64,000 nt of DNA. Origin: Berberis thunbergii. Lineage: Eukaryota > Streptophyta > Magnoliopsida > Ranunculales > Berberidaceae. The translations under genes were made by a program, and so were the position numbers. This document shows positions 33,944 through 46,956 of the stretch, one piece after another. The stretch lies in NCBI GenBank assembly GCA_003290165.1, contig QNQO01000834.1:62001-126000 (forward strand), written 5' to 3'. Under the pieces are notes generated by a model. The model did no database searches. It saw only the letters and a list, made by a program, of their open reading frames with translations, and was not told the origin of the DNA. Position 1 is the stretch's first letter, and each line of letters begins with the position of its first letter.

Positions 33944-36900
33944 TTTTTTTTGGTCAAACACGAAGATGTTTATTAAGGAAAGAAAATGAAACAAAAAACA
34001 AAGATAAACATTTCTATATCAAGGAATGCCAAGACACCATGAAAGTGTCAAAACCCAAATCCCTAAACAAATTACAAGTCAAACCCATCATCCACAACAA
34101 TTCTCTAATATCGATAAAGATAGAGTGTTCTGATCTGATCTGTTGAGTCCTTCAAATACTCTTTTATTTCTTTTTTTCCACACACACCACATGAGAACGT
34201 GAGGGACCCTACGCCATAACCACACCCCCCGACGGGAAGGATTACCTTAAGACCACCAACTTAGCCAATCTAAAATGGAGCCTTGAAACATCAAATTCAA
34301 ACCAAATTCTGACAAGAAACTGTTCGAAATGGATTTTGAGAAACTACAATGAAGCATCAAATGGTCCAGCGTCTCGTCAATTTCATTGCAAAGCACACAA
34401 AGACTCCCTGTGTGGATTCCTCTTTTCCTTAACATATCTTTAGTCAAGATCTTCTCATGCAACACTGACCAACTAAAGAAATTAATCCGAGAAAAAAGGT
34501 TTTTCACCCATACCAGATTTTTGTGAGAGGAAATGAAGGGATTAGAGTGGGTCTCATAATGAGGTACAGCCAACATATCCAAAAATTCTTTCACCGAGAA
34601 GCCCACACCTTTACCCTTCCACACCAAACTATCAAATGCCTCTGAGAGCATCTGTCTATCCAACAGATGCATTAGATTAGCGAACTCTTCTAGCTCCCCA
34701 GTATTTAGGGGTCTTTGAAAGGAAAGATCCCAAGAATTGTCGTTAGACCAAAAATTGCTCACACTCCCATATTGATTGTTGTTAATGATAAACAACATTG
34801 GAAACAGATCCTTCAAAGATTGGTTACTACACCAAAAATCATGCCAGAAAGATATGAGATCACCATTTCCACATTGGAGAGAGGTGTGAGGGTAGAAGCC
34901 CCTTGCGCATCGGGAGATGGACTTCCACAAAGAACATCCGTAGGTAGTGTACTTAATTCTCTTTTCCCAAACCCATCTATTGCGCCCATATTTGTCCATA
35001 ATGAGAGATTTCCATAAATTATCATTTTCTTCTGCAAATCGCCAAAACCACTTAGAAAGTAATGCAATATTGAAAGTGAGCACCTGACGAATGCCTAAAC
35101 CACCTCGAGATTTAGGGCAACAAATTTTCTCCCAGCCCACTAAATGCATCTTTCTAGAGTTATGAGTAGAACCCCAAAGGAAATCGCGCATGATCTGTTC
35201 CATCTTGGCTGCTATTGAACATGGAACCTTGATAAGAGACAAAATAAACACCAGGATAGAAGCTAATGTGGATTGTACAAGAGCTAGTCTGTCTGCTTTA
35301 GAGAAAATTTTGTGTTTCTAAGACGCTAGTTTCGATTCCATCCTTTCGATCGTCTCATCCCACACAACTTTACTTTTAAAACCAGCCCCAAAAGGCATGC
35401 CCAAGTACTTAACTGGAAGATGACCCGCTGAACAACCCAATAAACCCGCCAACTTGTGCAGATGAAGGACATCTCCAATAGGCAACACCCTTGATTTGTG
35501 AAAGTTGATTTTCAGACTTGAAATAACTTCAAACCAAAACATAATTCTTTTAAGAGCAAGAACCTGAGAAGCGGAAGCATCACAAAAGAGGATAGTATCA
35601 TCCGCATACTGAAGAATAGAAACAGGCGGACTACCCTCCGCGACAGAAAACCCTCTCACTAGGCCAACATCAACCGCTTTAAGAATCATTTGTGTTAGAC
35701 TTTCTGCTGCTATAGTAAAAAGATGAGGAGACAGGGGATCGCCTTGGCGCAAGCCTTCCGAGCTATTGAAAAACCCGTGCAGCTGACCATTAATCTTCAG
35801 AGAGAAATTAGTTGTAGATTTGCAAGTGCAAAGCCAATGAATCCATTTGGAGTCAAACCCCATGCGAGCCATTACCAAATCCAAGTATCTCTAAGAGACG
35901 CTGTCAAAGGCTTTGGAGAAATCTAATTTGATAACGAGCCCTAGAACACCTTGTTTTTTCTAGAATCAATAATTTCATTGGCAATCAAAGGGCTATCAAC
36001 CACCTGTCTTCCACTGACTGCTGCACTTTGAAAAAGAGAAATAACTGAATGAAGAACTATTTTCAATCTGTTAGCCAACACCTTGGCAATAATCTTATAG
36101 GCCCCATTCAAAATACTGATAGGTCTAAAATCTTTGACTGTTTGCATTTTCGCACATTTAGGAATAAGCGAGATGATAGTGGTGTTCAACCGCCAATCAA
36201 GAAAACTTCTCGAGTTAAAATTTTCAACAACTTTCAGAAAATCAATTTTGATTACCTCCCACATTTTCAAATAGAACACCATTGAGAAACCATCAAGACC
36301 TAGAGAAACTTCAGATTTTAGTTCTTCCATTGCCACTCTAATTTCCATCTCTTTAAAAATAATCTACCACGGCGGTAGCCGTAGACTGGGAGAAGAACTT
36401 GTAGGTAATCCCCGAGAAGAAAGGTCACCACTCCTCCTTTTCATAGAACAACTCCTTGAAGTGAGATATCAATAGTTCTCTAATACTAACTTCATCCACT
36501 ACCAACTCCTGACCCATGCTAAGAGCTTCAATGAAGTTAAATAGTCTGCGTCTGTTAGCCAAGTTATGAAAGAATTTGGACCTCTGATCCATATGACAAA
36601 CCCAATTGACTCCCGATCTGATCCTCCAACACTCCTCATCTCTTTTGGTTAATGTTGTCCACTCTTGATATAGCTGCACTCTACAAGACCTCTCCTCAGC
36701 AGTCAGGTTTCTGATATCTTCATCAGCATCAATGTTAGCAATTAAGGCAGAAATATTTTGAATACATAAATTTGTCTTACCCCAAATTTTAATCCTCCAA
36801 CTTTTAAGGTTGCATCTGAGAGCCTTAAGCTTCCACCATAAATAGTAGCCAGGGTAGCCAGAAACTACTGAGTTGTTCCACCAAGCTTTCATCTCCTCTG

Positions 36901-38850
36901 CTAGGGTAGGGTGATCAAACCTACCATTATCAAATGAAAAAAAGCGAGTACAGCCACCTACAGACGAGTTCGCAAGCAAAATCACGTGATGGTTAGAACC
37001 TGCTACACCCTTGAGTCATTCAACTTTATCACCAAATTTGTCAATCCAATCCACCGAAGCCAGAAATCGATCAAGTCGATAAAGGATAGGACGATCTCTC
37101 CGATTTGACCATTTGAATTTCCCCCTTTTAGACTGAAATCAGCGAGTTCCACCTCATTAATGAACTGATTGAATTTCTGCATGCTCATGGACCTCCTCCT
37201 GCATCCTTTTTTTTTCATTCATATGACGGACAACATTGAAATCACCCGCTAACACCCATGGCGATTGCACCCAACCAACAATGTCATATAATTCTTCCTA
37301 GAAGTGTTCTCTTAGCGATGGATCACACGGACCATAAATGTTAGTCCCTGACCAAAATGAGTTATCCGAGATCATTTGAAATTGAATAGAAAGGGAAAAA
37401 GCTCATTTCAACACTTCCCTCATCTGCAAAAATCAGCATCCCAAATAGCTAAAAGGCCTCCCGAGTTGCCAATAGATTCCACCATAGCCCAATCAAAAGA
37501 GCTATCACCCCACAATCTTTTGATAAATTCTCTAGAGCATCTCTCCAATTTCGTTTCCTGAATGAAAACAAGGTCTGGACGATTCTCTGAAATTAATCTA
37601 CGACAACCTCTTTGCCTCTCAGTATTTCTGAGCCCCCTACAATTCCACGAAAGAATTTTGAGATTCATGAAAAACCTTCAACCCCGGGGTTGTTGCACTT
37701 GTCCATTGTTTTGTCAGATACTGTACCCTGCGCTGCAACTTGAACCATATCTAAAGCTCTGTTTTCATCCTGACTGAGGTCTACTCCCACTGTCAAGTCA
37801 ATTTCTTTAAAATTCGAACGATCTGATGCTTCTTCCTAAGTTGAATGACAGTCAGAGACAGAAGGCTCGACGCTGTCATTGACCCTAGAAACAAACCCTG
37901 GAGACTTGTCAGAAGTTTGTTCGCTAGGGAGTAGAAACCCAAGATTTTCTGTCTGTGGGACCTCGAAGCCTGGGGGAGCGCCTACGTGATCTGGTGTAGA
38001 TGAGAAACTCTCCGAATGAGAAACACATAGTTTTGTAGACAAACCATGGACTTCAACACATTGTTCTGCTAGTGGCTCGAAACCCGGGGGGTAAGGGAGA
38101 GATATCGAACACTCCTGGGTCTGGTTGGAAGACTCTCCCTTGCCAGCCCAGCAGGGGCACTACATCCTTTACGTTCTACCTGCCCTACTTTGTTGGTTGA
38201 GCTTGATTTGGTGGATCTCTTTTGAAGCATGAACTAGATATGGTTGGAAAAACTGAAAAATTGGCCCATTCAACGGCTCTGTCACGTTGTGCTTTTCTAG
38301 CCAGCTTTCGATCCCTGCGGGCCTGCATAGACATCTTGGTCAAAAGGGGGTCCAAGTTGAAGACAACTTCTTCCACTACTTCTAAAACCTTCCAATAATT
38401 GCCAAATGTCTGTTGATCATTAGAGTTGGCCAAATTATGTTCCGAAAAAGACTTGGGCCCCTTGTCAGGTGAAGGCCCAACAATACCTTTGTCTTTATCC
38501 TGCTGAGATGGACGAGCTGACTCGTACATCGAGTTACCAACTTTACTCGCTGAAACGACACGAGAAGCAGGGGAATGGGGAAGCGTTTGGGTATTGCCGG
38601 GGAGATTGATCACTCAATGTCAGCAACCTAGGAGGCGGCTCGTATGCCTCGCATGAGGTCACGTGTGGAGAGTTAGCGAAGACCAAGAAAGTTGTGTGTC
38701 CAAACGGAAGAGCAACAGGTGTCCACTGAATCACTGAATCAGACAACTCTATCAATGACCTTGCAAGATTCTTTCTTGCAATGGGATCTGGAGAAAGATG
38801 ATTGCCCCATACTTGAGACAAGAAATCAATGGGAGAATCCCGATGAATAG
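33944..38850 (-). mobile_element. LINE (non-LTR) retrotransposon, copy 2, near full length
   Basis: Minus-strand plant L1-type LINE whose tail is the T run near 33944. From its 5' side: an ORF1 region at 38821-38185 (VWGNHLSPDPIARKNLARSL; NYWKVLEVVEEVVFNLDPLL). ORF2 starts at 37668 with MNLKILSWNCRGLRNTERQR and FIQETKLERCSREFIKRLW (endonuclease). Reverse transcriptase blocks lie at 36348-35941 (KDFRPISILNGAYKIIAKVL) and 35884-35318 (LRQGDPLSPHLFTIAAESLT; LQYADDTILF with the YADD catalytic box). The segment at 35251-34247 holds IMRDFLWGSTHNSRKMHLVG and the zinc-binding CVLCNEIDETLDHLMLHC. Frames are broken after the endonuclease and at about 36985, 36348, 35893 and 35290, so it is not autonomous, but it is the least decayed copy here. 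The 5' limit is approximate and no target duplication was found. Confidence 0.93.
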
Positions 38851-39170
38851 AGGTTTGTTAAGTCCTATTTGATATTAATCCAAATTTAATATTGTTATAA
38901 TGTGGTTTCTGTTGTACATCCATTAGTTCAACAACAATGACAAACACACAATATAGTGGAAGAAGAAGGGGGATCTCTTACTATCTATCTTATATTGGTA
39001 GTAGTAGCAGTAGCAGTAGCAATAGCAGCAGAGATAATACTTTTATATAAGGATAACAAATAAAACCTTAATACACAAGTCTATACACATCGCAATCTCT
39101 AATGTGGCCATCCACATACTTAACAACATTCATAACAAATTCGAGTTTTTTGCACCAAGAGTAAATAATA
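38851..39170. other. LINE flank with a GTA/GCA trinucleotide tract
   Basis: A short trinucleotide tract (GTAGTAGTAGCAGTAGCAGT and following) is at about 38998-39032. Otherwise featureless. Confidence 0.5.
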
Positions 39171-39171
39171 T

Positions 39172-39468
39172 TAAGGATTAATTTGAGTTTGGGTCCTATA
39201 GCTTGTACCAATTTTGAGTTTGGTCATAAAATCACGTTAACGATTAACACTCCGCTAGTTAATTGACTGAATTTATATTTTTTTGAAATAATATTGACCT
39301 TGTTATAGATAAATTTAGACTTTCGGTTCGATCTACAATTTGTATCAGCTTCGCGTTTAGGTTTTACACTTGTAACAGAGAATTGATGATCAATGTGGTC
39401 TTGGGACTCAGACTAAATCAAAATTGGTACAAACTATGGGATCCAAATGCAAATCAACCCTAACATTA
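39172..39468. mobile_element. MITE with about 45-bp inverted termini
   Basis: Left end GGATTAATTTGAGTTTGGGT, then CTATAGCTTGTACCAATTTTGA; the complement of the right end reads GGTTGATTTGCATTTGGATC, then CCATAGTTTGTACCAATTTTGA. Length is about 295 bp with an AT-rich core. The target duplication is unclear, so the superfamily is not assigned. Confidence 0.7.
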
Positions 39469-40858
39469 AGGGGCGGGGGGGCGGGGCACTTCAGTTTGGA
39501 GAGAGTTAGGTAGACCCCGACCAGAATATTAACTTAAAATGATGCAAAAGGAGAGGACGTAGAGAGCCTGACTCTTGTACAAAAACCAAACGTCCTAAGA
39601 AAAAAGAAAAAAAAAAAAAAAAAAACTAATGCATGCTCAAGGATGCTCTTATGCTAGAGCTCCCCAAAGCAAAACAAAAACTTGAAATCTTTTGATTCTA
39701 ACATTTGGAAATGTAAGTTCTTAAGGGGGCTTGAACCTATATATGAAACTCCTTACTCCAACAAAATCATTTTTCTCACCTGACTTGGAAGAACAGTCCC
39801 ATACACTCCAGAGTTCGAAGAGTGTCTTGTCCTGTGAGCTAGCCAATCTACAATAGAATTTGCTTATCTGAAGCTGCGTTTGATTTCAACTTGACTTACG
39901 TTTTACAAGCTCTAATATTTTATCCCACCAATCTTGCAAAAACCATGAAATTCAATAATTTCTCAAAAACTATTGTTGGACAAACTATAATATTATATTT
40001 ATGTGATTTTATTTATATTTTAAAAGTAGATTTTTTATTGGATTTAGATATGACCGTCTTTAACATTGAAATTCAAAATTAGCTATCTTTTATTCTTATT
40101 GGGTTCAATTTCAAATTCAAACACTCGACTTGAATTGATACATCACATTCCGACTTGAATTTGATACATCACATTCCGACTTGAATTTGATACATTGACA
40201 ACCCAAACTAGAAAAAAGTTGTGATAACAAATTTTCTTCTACCTATATCTCTATATCTATTTACATAAAAATTGATATTCAATATTTAATTTGTTAAATA
40301 TAAACCGCTTGTTTTATTTTTCTTTGTTTCTTATCACATTAGTCTTATTTTTGTTTCAGTTATATTATACAATAATTGATAAGAACATTATCAAATATTT
40401 CTATAACTTGTGGATACTCTAACCAATTGCTTGTAAATTAATTAATTAATTATTTTTTTGTTAATTAATTAATTAATTATTTTTTTGTTAATTAATAAAT
40501 TGCTTGTTAATAATTGTTAATTAATTATTTCAGAGAAAAAATATTTCTATAGCTTGTGGATACTCTAACAAATTGCCCTCACACCTAGCTAGAAGCAATT
40601 TAAAATTTTGAAATATTGATCATCGATTTGGTTGAATCTCATATTACCCATTTCGCATCAATAAAGTTGTGGACTTTAGATTCAAGACTTGAAATGCAAT
40701 TCTTAAGTCTGGCACCCAGCCTAACCGTTTAACTACGTATGAACCATTGATCTAGAATTTAATCTCAAATTCTGAGTGGAGAAAACACTTGCTAAATGCT
40801 CACTGGAAAAGAATGAAATGGAATTAAGAAACAAATTCTTTTTACTTTGAGGTCCCTT
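39469..40858. other. AT-rich intergenic DNA with small tandem repeats
   Basis: A G run lies at 39471-39486 and an A run at 39607-39625. At 40127-40197 a 25-bp phrase (CGACTTGAATTTGATACATC) is repeated three times. At 40431-40530 a TTAATTAATTAATTATTTTTTTG unit is repeated. No gene is recognised. Confidence 0.5.
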
Positions 40859-41162
40859 CACTACACCAAATTGACACTTTTGTAACAACTCTCAAAATAG
40901 TATCATTTTTGAGATGTTACAATTCACCAACACAATTTCAAGTCAAAACTAAATTTAGTCAAAATAAATGAAAACAGTAACAAAAAAAATGATATAATAA
41001 GTTGGATCATCATGAATAGTATCACTTTTATAACCATACTCTTCATGGTGATACAATTATTATATCATTTTGTTTGTGAAAATGTGTAAAATTGTTAAGT
41101 GATTTGTTACACTTCAAAAGTGATACTGCTTTAAGAGTTGTTACAAAAATGTTAATGTAGTG
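40859..41162. mobile_element. CACTA-type MITE, copy A
   Basis: Begins CACTACACCAAATTGACACT and ends AATGTTAATGTAGTG. The interior has mirrored TTTTGTAACAACTC and GAGTTGTTACAAAA, and CATCATGAATAGTATCACTT mirrored around CTCTTCATGGTGATA. It aligns with copy B at 57155. The 3-bp flanks do not match cleanly. Confidence 0.8.
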
Positions 41163-41404
41163 TTGTACTTGATATATCATAATTGGGTTTAGGGTCCATT
41201 TGAAAACTATTTCGGTCTAGGATCTAAACAGGGTCAATCAACCAATTTGTTGAAGTTTTCAAGCAATATCGAATCAGATAACAATACATGAAAGGTGGAA
41301 AATCCCCACGCCAAAAAATGGTTTTTAGGACATTTGCAGGTTTTCCTTACCATTAGGAGTTTAGGACAACTCCCTTTATTTTGTATTAAAAAAGAGTTTT
41401 GTTT

Positions 41405-41645
41405 TTTTAAATCTCCATCTCCACCATCTGAATTAACAAGTTGGAGTTCATTATGTTTGCATCACATCTCCACCATCTGAATTAACAATCCAAATTCAAT
41501 TAACCACTTATTCCATGACCTCCATCTCTCTAATTGAGCATCAAAATGATGTTCATTGCCCCACCATCTGAATTAACAACCCAAATTCAATCAACCATTC
41601 CATGAACTCCATCTCTATCATTGAGCATCAAAATGTTGTTCACTA
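41405..41645. repeat. Tandem repeats with CCACCATCTGAATTAACA
   Basis: CCACCATCTGAATTAACA occurs at 41421, 41470 and 41561. The last two are followed by CCAAATTCAAT, a TTCCATGA phrase and GAGCATCAAAATG, giving a unit of about 91 bp. Confidence 0.85.
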
Positions 41646-42960
41646 CAGCGAACCCAAACAAAGTTGGGATCAAATACAGTGGCACCTAGTTCTACGTCAT
41701 GTTGCCTCCTTCCTCCTCCTTTTTCGCTTTCCTCCTCCCCCTTCTTTTTCCTCTATTTCACAGCCCAGCCACCATCCCTCCCATTCCTCCTCCTCCTCTG
41801 TTTCCCCTTTGTAAGTTTTGATCAAAAGGAGGTTCTCTAAGAGTTGCTTATCGAATAGTGCTTTTGCAGGTTTGAGACCCCCAGTGTAGCTCAAGATCAA
41901 AGCTTTCCTCAACGACCATTGTTTGTCTGAAGGTTCTAATTGGGTCGAATGATCGAAATGGCTTCTTCAAACTTGTTGGCCTTGATTTTGGCCTCCAATA
42001 TAGCTTTGAAAGCTTTGGGTGACTGAATCCATTTCCTCTATAGATTGTTGGTAGTGGAGAGAGATTGTTGGTGGTGGAGCGAAGAAGAAGATGAAGTGGG
42101 GTTTGAGAATGACGGTCGGTGGTTTGAGAGAGATGAATAGGGTTTTGATGGTGGTGAATTTTGGTGATTGAATCCATTTCCTCTATGGATACGAGTGTGT
42201 GTTAGGAAGAAATAGAATTATATTTTTTCCTCCTTTGCAAGAGACCAGGTTAGATCTGTTGGTGGAGGTAGATGGTGGGTGGTGGTTACCTAATTTGGGT
42301 GGAGGAGGTTAACCGAGATGGTGGTGGCCTGATTTGGGTCAGTCAGAGGTGGTGGTTGATCGGCTCGATTGGAAGTGGCATGGGATGTATGTAGGTCGAG
42401 GGAGGGTGGCGGTGGGGCTGCGAAACAGACGAGAAAGAAGATGGAGGAGGAGGAGGTAACAGAAATGAGGAGGAAGGGGTGGGTGGCGGCGGGATTGTGA
42501 AACGGATGAGAAAGAAAGGGGGAGAAAGAAGGAGGAGGATGGGGGAAAAATAAGAGGAGGATGAGGAAAAGGGGAATTTTTTAATAACCGTTGGATTTTC
42601 TCAAGATACATTTATGATTTAATTTGGGCCTTACGATTTTTTTTTCAAGATGTGTTAATGATTTTACTTGGACCCTACGATTTTCTTCGAGATGAGATGT
42701 TTGAGATACAAATTTTTTTATCAACCTTTGGATTTTCCTCGATATAGCTATGATTTCAAATGGGCCCTACGATTTTCTTTGAGATGAGATGTTCGAGATA
42801 CAAAATCTTTGATTTATCAAAGGCATTTTGATCATCTAACTTGAAAATACATAGTCAATGCACGTTGACTTTTAGTCTTGGGGGGTAAGTACAATAGTGA
42901 TTAAAGATGGGTGCACATATCAATTAGCTATTTATTGTAGGGGGACTTAACGATTAACCC
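41646..42960. other. Repetitive purine/pyrimidine-asymmetric DNA
   Basis: A C/T-rich block (41700-41800) is followed by G-rich DNA with GGTGGTGG and GGAGGAGG runs (42050-42560). At 42590-42800, GGATTTTC, GGGCCTTACGATTTT-like and GAGATGAGATGTT phrases repeat with a period near 110 bp. The minus-strand ORFs here are low-complexity and Pro/Ser-rich, and I do not call them genes. Possibly one non-autonomous element, but no ends were found. Confidence 0.4.
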
Positions 42961-44062
42961 TATAAACAAAAAACCAACATTTTCCCCTCCCCATTCAAAT
43001 CGTAACGCGATTCTTCCCTCCCTCATTCGAATTTCTTCCTTCTCTCACATTCAAATTTCTCCTTACATTCACATCTCTTGCAAAATCAAAACCAATCTCT
43101 TCCCTCTCCCTCAAAATCGAAAACCAAATCGCAACCTCCCCAAAAACTTTAGAAAATTTTTCAATCAAAAAAACAAAGTAAACTTCAGAAATCACAAAAG
43201 AAAAAAAATTTGTTCGCCTGACACAATGCAAGGTTTTTGCAAAGCTCGCATTGATCTGGGCGAACAATTAAAAAATTTGCTAAAATTTCCAAAAACTCGC
43301 AGAGTTCCGGGCGAACAGTTTCAACAAATTTTTTCGGATAGATTTGCGCGACTTTAGTAAAATGATCATAACTTGCTCATTTCAAAACATTTTCAAGTGA
43401 TTAAAGTTATATTTATTAGATAACTCAAGTACTACAACTTTTGTGTTTGATCAACATGAGAATCGGTCTCGATCGAGCACATAAATTGGCCGAAAGTCAG
43501 AAACACTATCTCATTTTTATTGCGAGACAGATTTGTGCGACTTTAGTAAAATGCCCATAGCTTGCCCATTTCAAAATATTTTCAAGTGATTAAAGTTGTG
43601 TTTATTAGTAATACAATTGTTTTGTTTTGATCAACTTGATAATCGATCTCGATCGAGAACATAAGTTGGCTGAAATTTAGGAACACTATTTTGTTTTCAT
43701 AGGGAGACAAATTTGTGCAACTTTAGTAAAATGACCATAACTTGCTCATTTAAAAATATTTTCAAGTGATTCAAGTTGTTTTTACTAGATAACTCAGAGT
43801 ACTATAATTTTTGTATGGATGAGTTTGAGAATCGATCTTGATCAAGCATATAAGTTGGCCGAAAGTCAGGGACACTATCCCGTTTTCATTGTGAGACAGA
43901 TTTGCGCGATTTTAGTGCAATGATCATAATTTTTTCTCATTTCAAAACATTTTCAAGTGATTCAAGTTGTGTTTATTAGATAACTCATAGTAATACAACT
44001 TTCGTGTTTTGATGAGCTTGAGAATTGGTCCCAATTGAGGGTTTAAATTAGTCGAAATTTTC
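42961..44062 (+). mobile_element. Foldback element 1: left arm plus ~185-bp tandem repeats
   Basis: The left arm (about 42970-43150) is C/T-rich with CCATTCAAATCG and CACATTCAAATTTCTCC. Four tandem units follow, with AGATTTG-type starts at about 43332, 43529, 43709 and 43898 (spacing 197, 180 and 189). Each has GACTTTAGTAAAATG, ATAACTTGCTCATTT, TTTTCAAGTGATT and TTATTAGATAACTC. An LTR-like insertion follows, and sequence resembling the opposite arm lies at 46525-46680. The same architecture, in opposite orientation, is at 56520-57920. No protein is encoded. Class uncertain; long inverted arms suggest a Mutator-like foldback. Confidence 0.7.
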
Positions 44063-46520
44063 TGTTACGCCCTGACCCGCCACGGGAATCGCAGCGTGCT
44101 GATGCTTAAACTAACCCGTAACACATGCAGATCGTAACCGGCCACAACATCATAATATAACACATTCTTGATACGAGAATGAAACGGAAATAAAAACTAC
44201 GATAAAATTTGAACAAAATAAGTATATTCGATTCGCCCCACCAGAGTCATAAAGACAAACCAATATACAAGCATCTAGTATAGCAATAAAGTACACTTGA
44301 TAACACAGAGGAAGCAAAACATACCCGTACAAGGTGGACACAACCAAATAGCACAAAATGTGCCTACAACGGAAACCGGGGCCTAAGCGCCACGATTAGC
44401 AGGAACACCAACACTGCCTGCACTCCAAAAGAAGCACACCCCTTACGGGGTCAGCAAAGCACAAAGCTAGCTGGTGCGAGCGAACTAAATACAAATAACA
44501 GAATACTATACCAGGAACATTCATGCCAGACAATAAATGATAAGTAAACAAGTTCTAAAGATTAAATCACACCGTGTCTCTAAAGATAATATTTCTAAGT
44601 TCAAGCAACAACACAAGCATTTCAGATTCAACAATACTACAAGTTTACGATATATGCCGATCATTACACGTGATTCAAACATGGTAAATATCAAGCGAAG
44701 AAAATAAGGACAATCTCATAATTCTTCATAGTCTCTTAGGTATAGCAATCAAGTTGAAGCCAAAAATCTTGTAAAATTTTGTTTAAGTGTCTCATATCGT
44801 AGGTATCCGCATACCCTACGAATGTGTCTCACCCAGACACATCCCACAACGTGCACCAGTACCACTTCGGGCTCTTTTCTATCCTAATGGGGTGTCATCT
44901 GCCAGGATACAAACTCAAACATCTCGAATGATTGTCCTAACATGGCCAACCTAACACAATCAAACTCAAGCGCGCTGGGAGGGAAAACGAGTAATCTCCA
45001 AAGCACGTCCTCCGGGACCCGTCCTACTGCACTCTATAGTGGCAAGTGCGTGCAGGAGTTCACCGCACCTGAGCAAGCTTGCCACATGCAATAGCGTCCT
45101 CAATGTCTGGTGTGAGTCATCTCAAACACCATCCAACTCACGATGCGAGCAAGCTCCTAAGCATCGGCACAATAGGCATTATAGCAGGGTAAAGACACTT
45201 ATACTAATATCCACATGCTCAAATGACGGGCATGTACATAACCAAGGTAACAGACGTGCAATCATAATCAATTCGGCTATTTTTATAAAACCACGACTAT
45301 GCCAGGGTCCCAACATGACCCAATTCACCACAATAAATTTACTCGAGTCAATTATCATACATTCTCAAGACTCGACAATCCACGGTAAAACATGACATAC
45401 TATGCAAACTCGAAAACGAAGCATACAGGTCCAATGTCATTACACCAAAGCTTAATCACACCAAAATTCATTCACTATTCGATTTCATTCAAGTATATCA
45501 TGTTTTCAGGAAACCCAATACATAATTCATTCACAAATAACCAACACAATTATCGAAATATCTGAAAATCCCGAATTTCGGATTTAGATTCAATTATACA
45601 CAATTGACGGTATGATGTAAAAATTAAATTCAGGACTTCAAATAATTATTTCTCAAAATAAATATTATAGTTCCACTCACCTTGGTGGAATGGGTTTTCA
45701 GAACCTAATTCCTACCGGTCGAAGCTCTTAACTCGCAAAACAACGAATGTGGGACCACGAAAATTTTTAAAACTGCAAGGCGGATTCGAAGGTGAGCAAA
45801 CTAGCCGAAAACTGAAAAAAATAATTAAATTACAAGCGGCTCGTGACGGAAAGAAAACTTACAGGCAATAAAAATTCGGTAAACACCCCGCCGAAACCCA
45901 AAGTTTGGCGAAAACTCGCCGAAACCCTCCCTACTCCGGTCTGATATCCTCCAAACAGCACAACAACTCGAAAATGGTCTAAGAACACTCGGAGTCACGA
46001 ATGTGAGGCTCACCCACGCACCCAAAGCTCGGATTCACGCTGAAGAACCCTCAAAACGAACATGCACCCTGATTTTTTTGAAAAATTCGGCCAACCCCAA
46101 AATCAACCTTGCATGTCGGTTCTAAGGGCTCCAAATGACGCCACCAAGGCCCCTCCATGGCTGATCGGAGCTACAAAAACCGATTAAACAAATCCAACAC
46201 CAAACCCAAATGTGAAACTGATTTTTGTTTTTGTTTTTTTTCTTGCGAAAAATCAACAGAGAAATGAGGAGGAGGAGGTGAGATTGGGGGACGAAATGGC
46301 AACCACAACCGAATCGCCGGAGAAGAAGGGACGTCGAGTTCGTCGCGTCGCTCCCTGGAAAGAAAAAAAAATAGAGAAAGAGAAGAAAGAAAAAAGGGGG
46401 GCAGGGCGTGTTTAAAGGGTTGGTGGCTATGTGCCCCCACCACATTAACTGAGTACACCTCGTCCAATTTTTATTTATTTATTTATTATTATTATTATTT
46501 TTTAAAACGCAGATATTACA
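44063..46520 (-). mobile_element. Solo LTR-like insertion, about 2.46 kb
   Basis: On the minus strand it starts TGTAATATCTGCG and ends GGCGGGTCAGGGCGTAACA, so it has TG..CA termini, and it resembles a widespread plant LTR type ending in GGGCGTNACA. The interior has no retrotransposon domain. Its left part holds phrases like GTCATCTGCCAGGATAC and CCGTCCTACTGCACTCTATA. The minus-strand 5' part, at 46100-46440, is GA/CT-rich (CACCTCCTCCTCCTCATTTC) and looks like an untranslated leader. It interrupts foldback element 1. GTTAC occurs at 44064-44068 and 46521-46525 and could be a 5-bp duplication, but that would place the left end inside the TG terminus. Confidence 0.6.
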
Positions 46521-46956
46521 GTTACCCTATTTTTAAGTTAAGTTACTTTTTTTTCAAAAACAGTTTTTTAGATAGTGGTGGTGTGGATTAGTAGAAAAAA
46601 AAAACAAAAAAAAAGTATATGGTGGTGTGAGAAAGTGTTTTTGGTGGTGTGGAGTAATTGCTGCCGGGTATAAATGGGCTCCCAAGACCACAGAAATAAA
46701 ATAAAAAAAACATAAAGGTATTCCAAGTTCACACCACTCACTTATCCCCTACATCATACCTTACATCATCACAAGGAAATAAAATTTCCAAGTTGTACAA
46801 TGGAGTTGTCATATTTTTGTGGTGTTTATTTATATAACTTGATTTTTATCATCCATATACTTAAATCGATTTTAAAATTAACTAATGAGTCTATTGTGGT
46901 TGGCTAAAATAAAAAGAAGTGGGTAAGAGGCAAAATAGGAGACACCAGGTTTGATC
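46521..46956. repeat. Probable right arm of foldback element 1 and flank
   Basis: GTTACCCTATTTTT continues the tandem unit interrupted at 44062. The sequence around 46600-46640, in complement CACTTTCTCACACCACCATA, matches the arm of foldback 2 (ACTTTCTCACACCACTTATA at about 56640). The remainder to 46956 is plain flank. Confidence 0.55.

Noticed and set aside
41697..42611. Several minus-strand ORFs with Pro/Ser/His-rich products
   Set aside because: They come from GGTGG/GGAGG-rich repetitive DNA with no start context or recognisable domain.
46122..46467. Overlapping minus-strand ORFs of about 100 codons
   Set aside because: They are Phe/Pro/Ser-rich translations of a pyrimidine-rich LTR leader, open in several frames at once, so composition rather than coding explains them.
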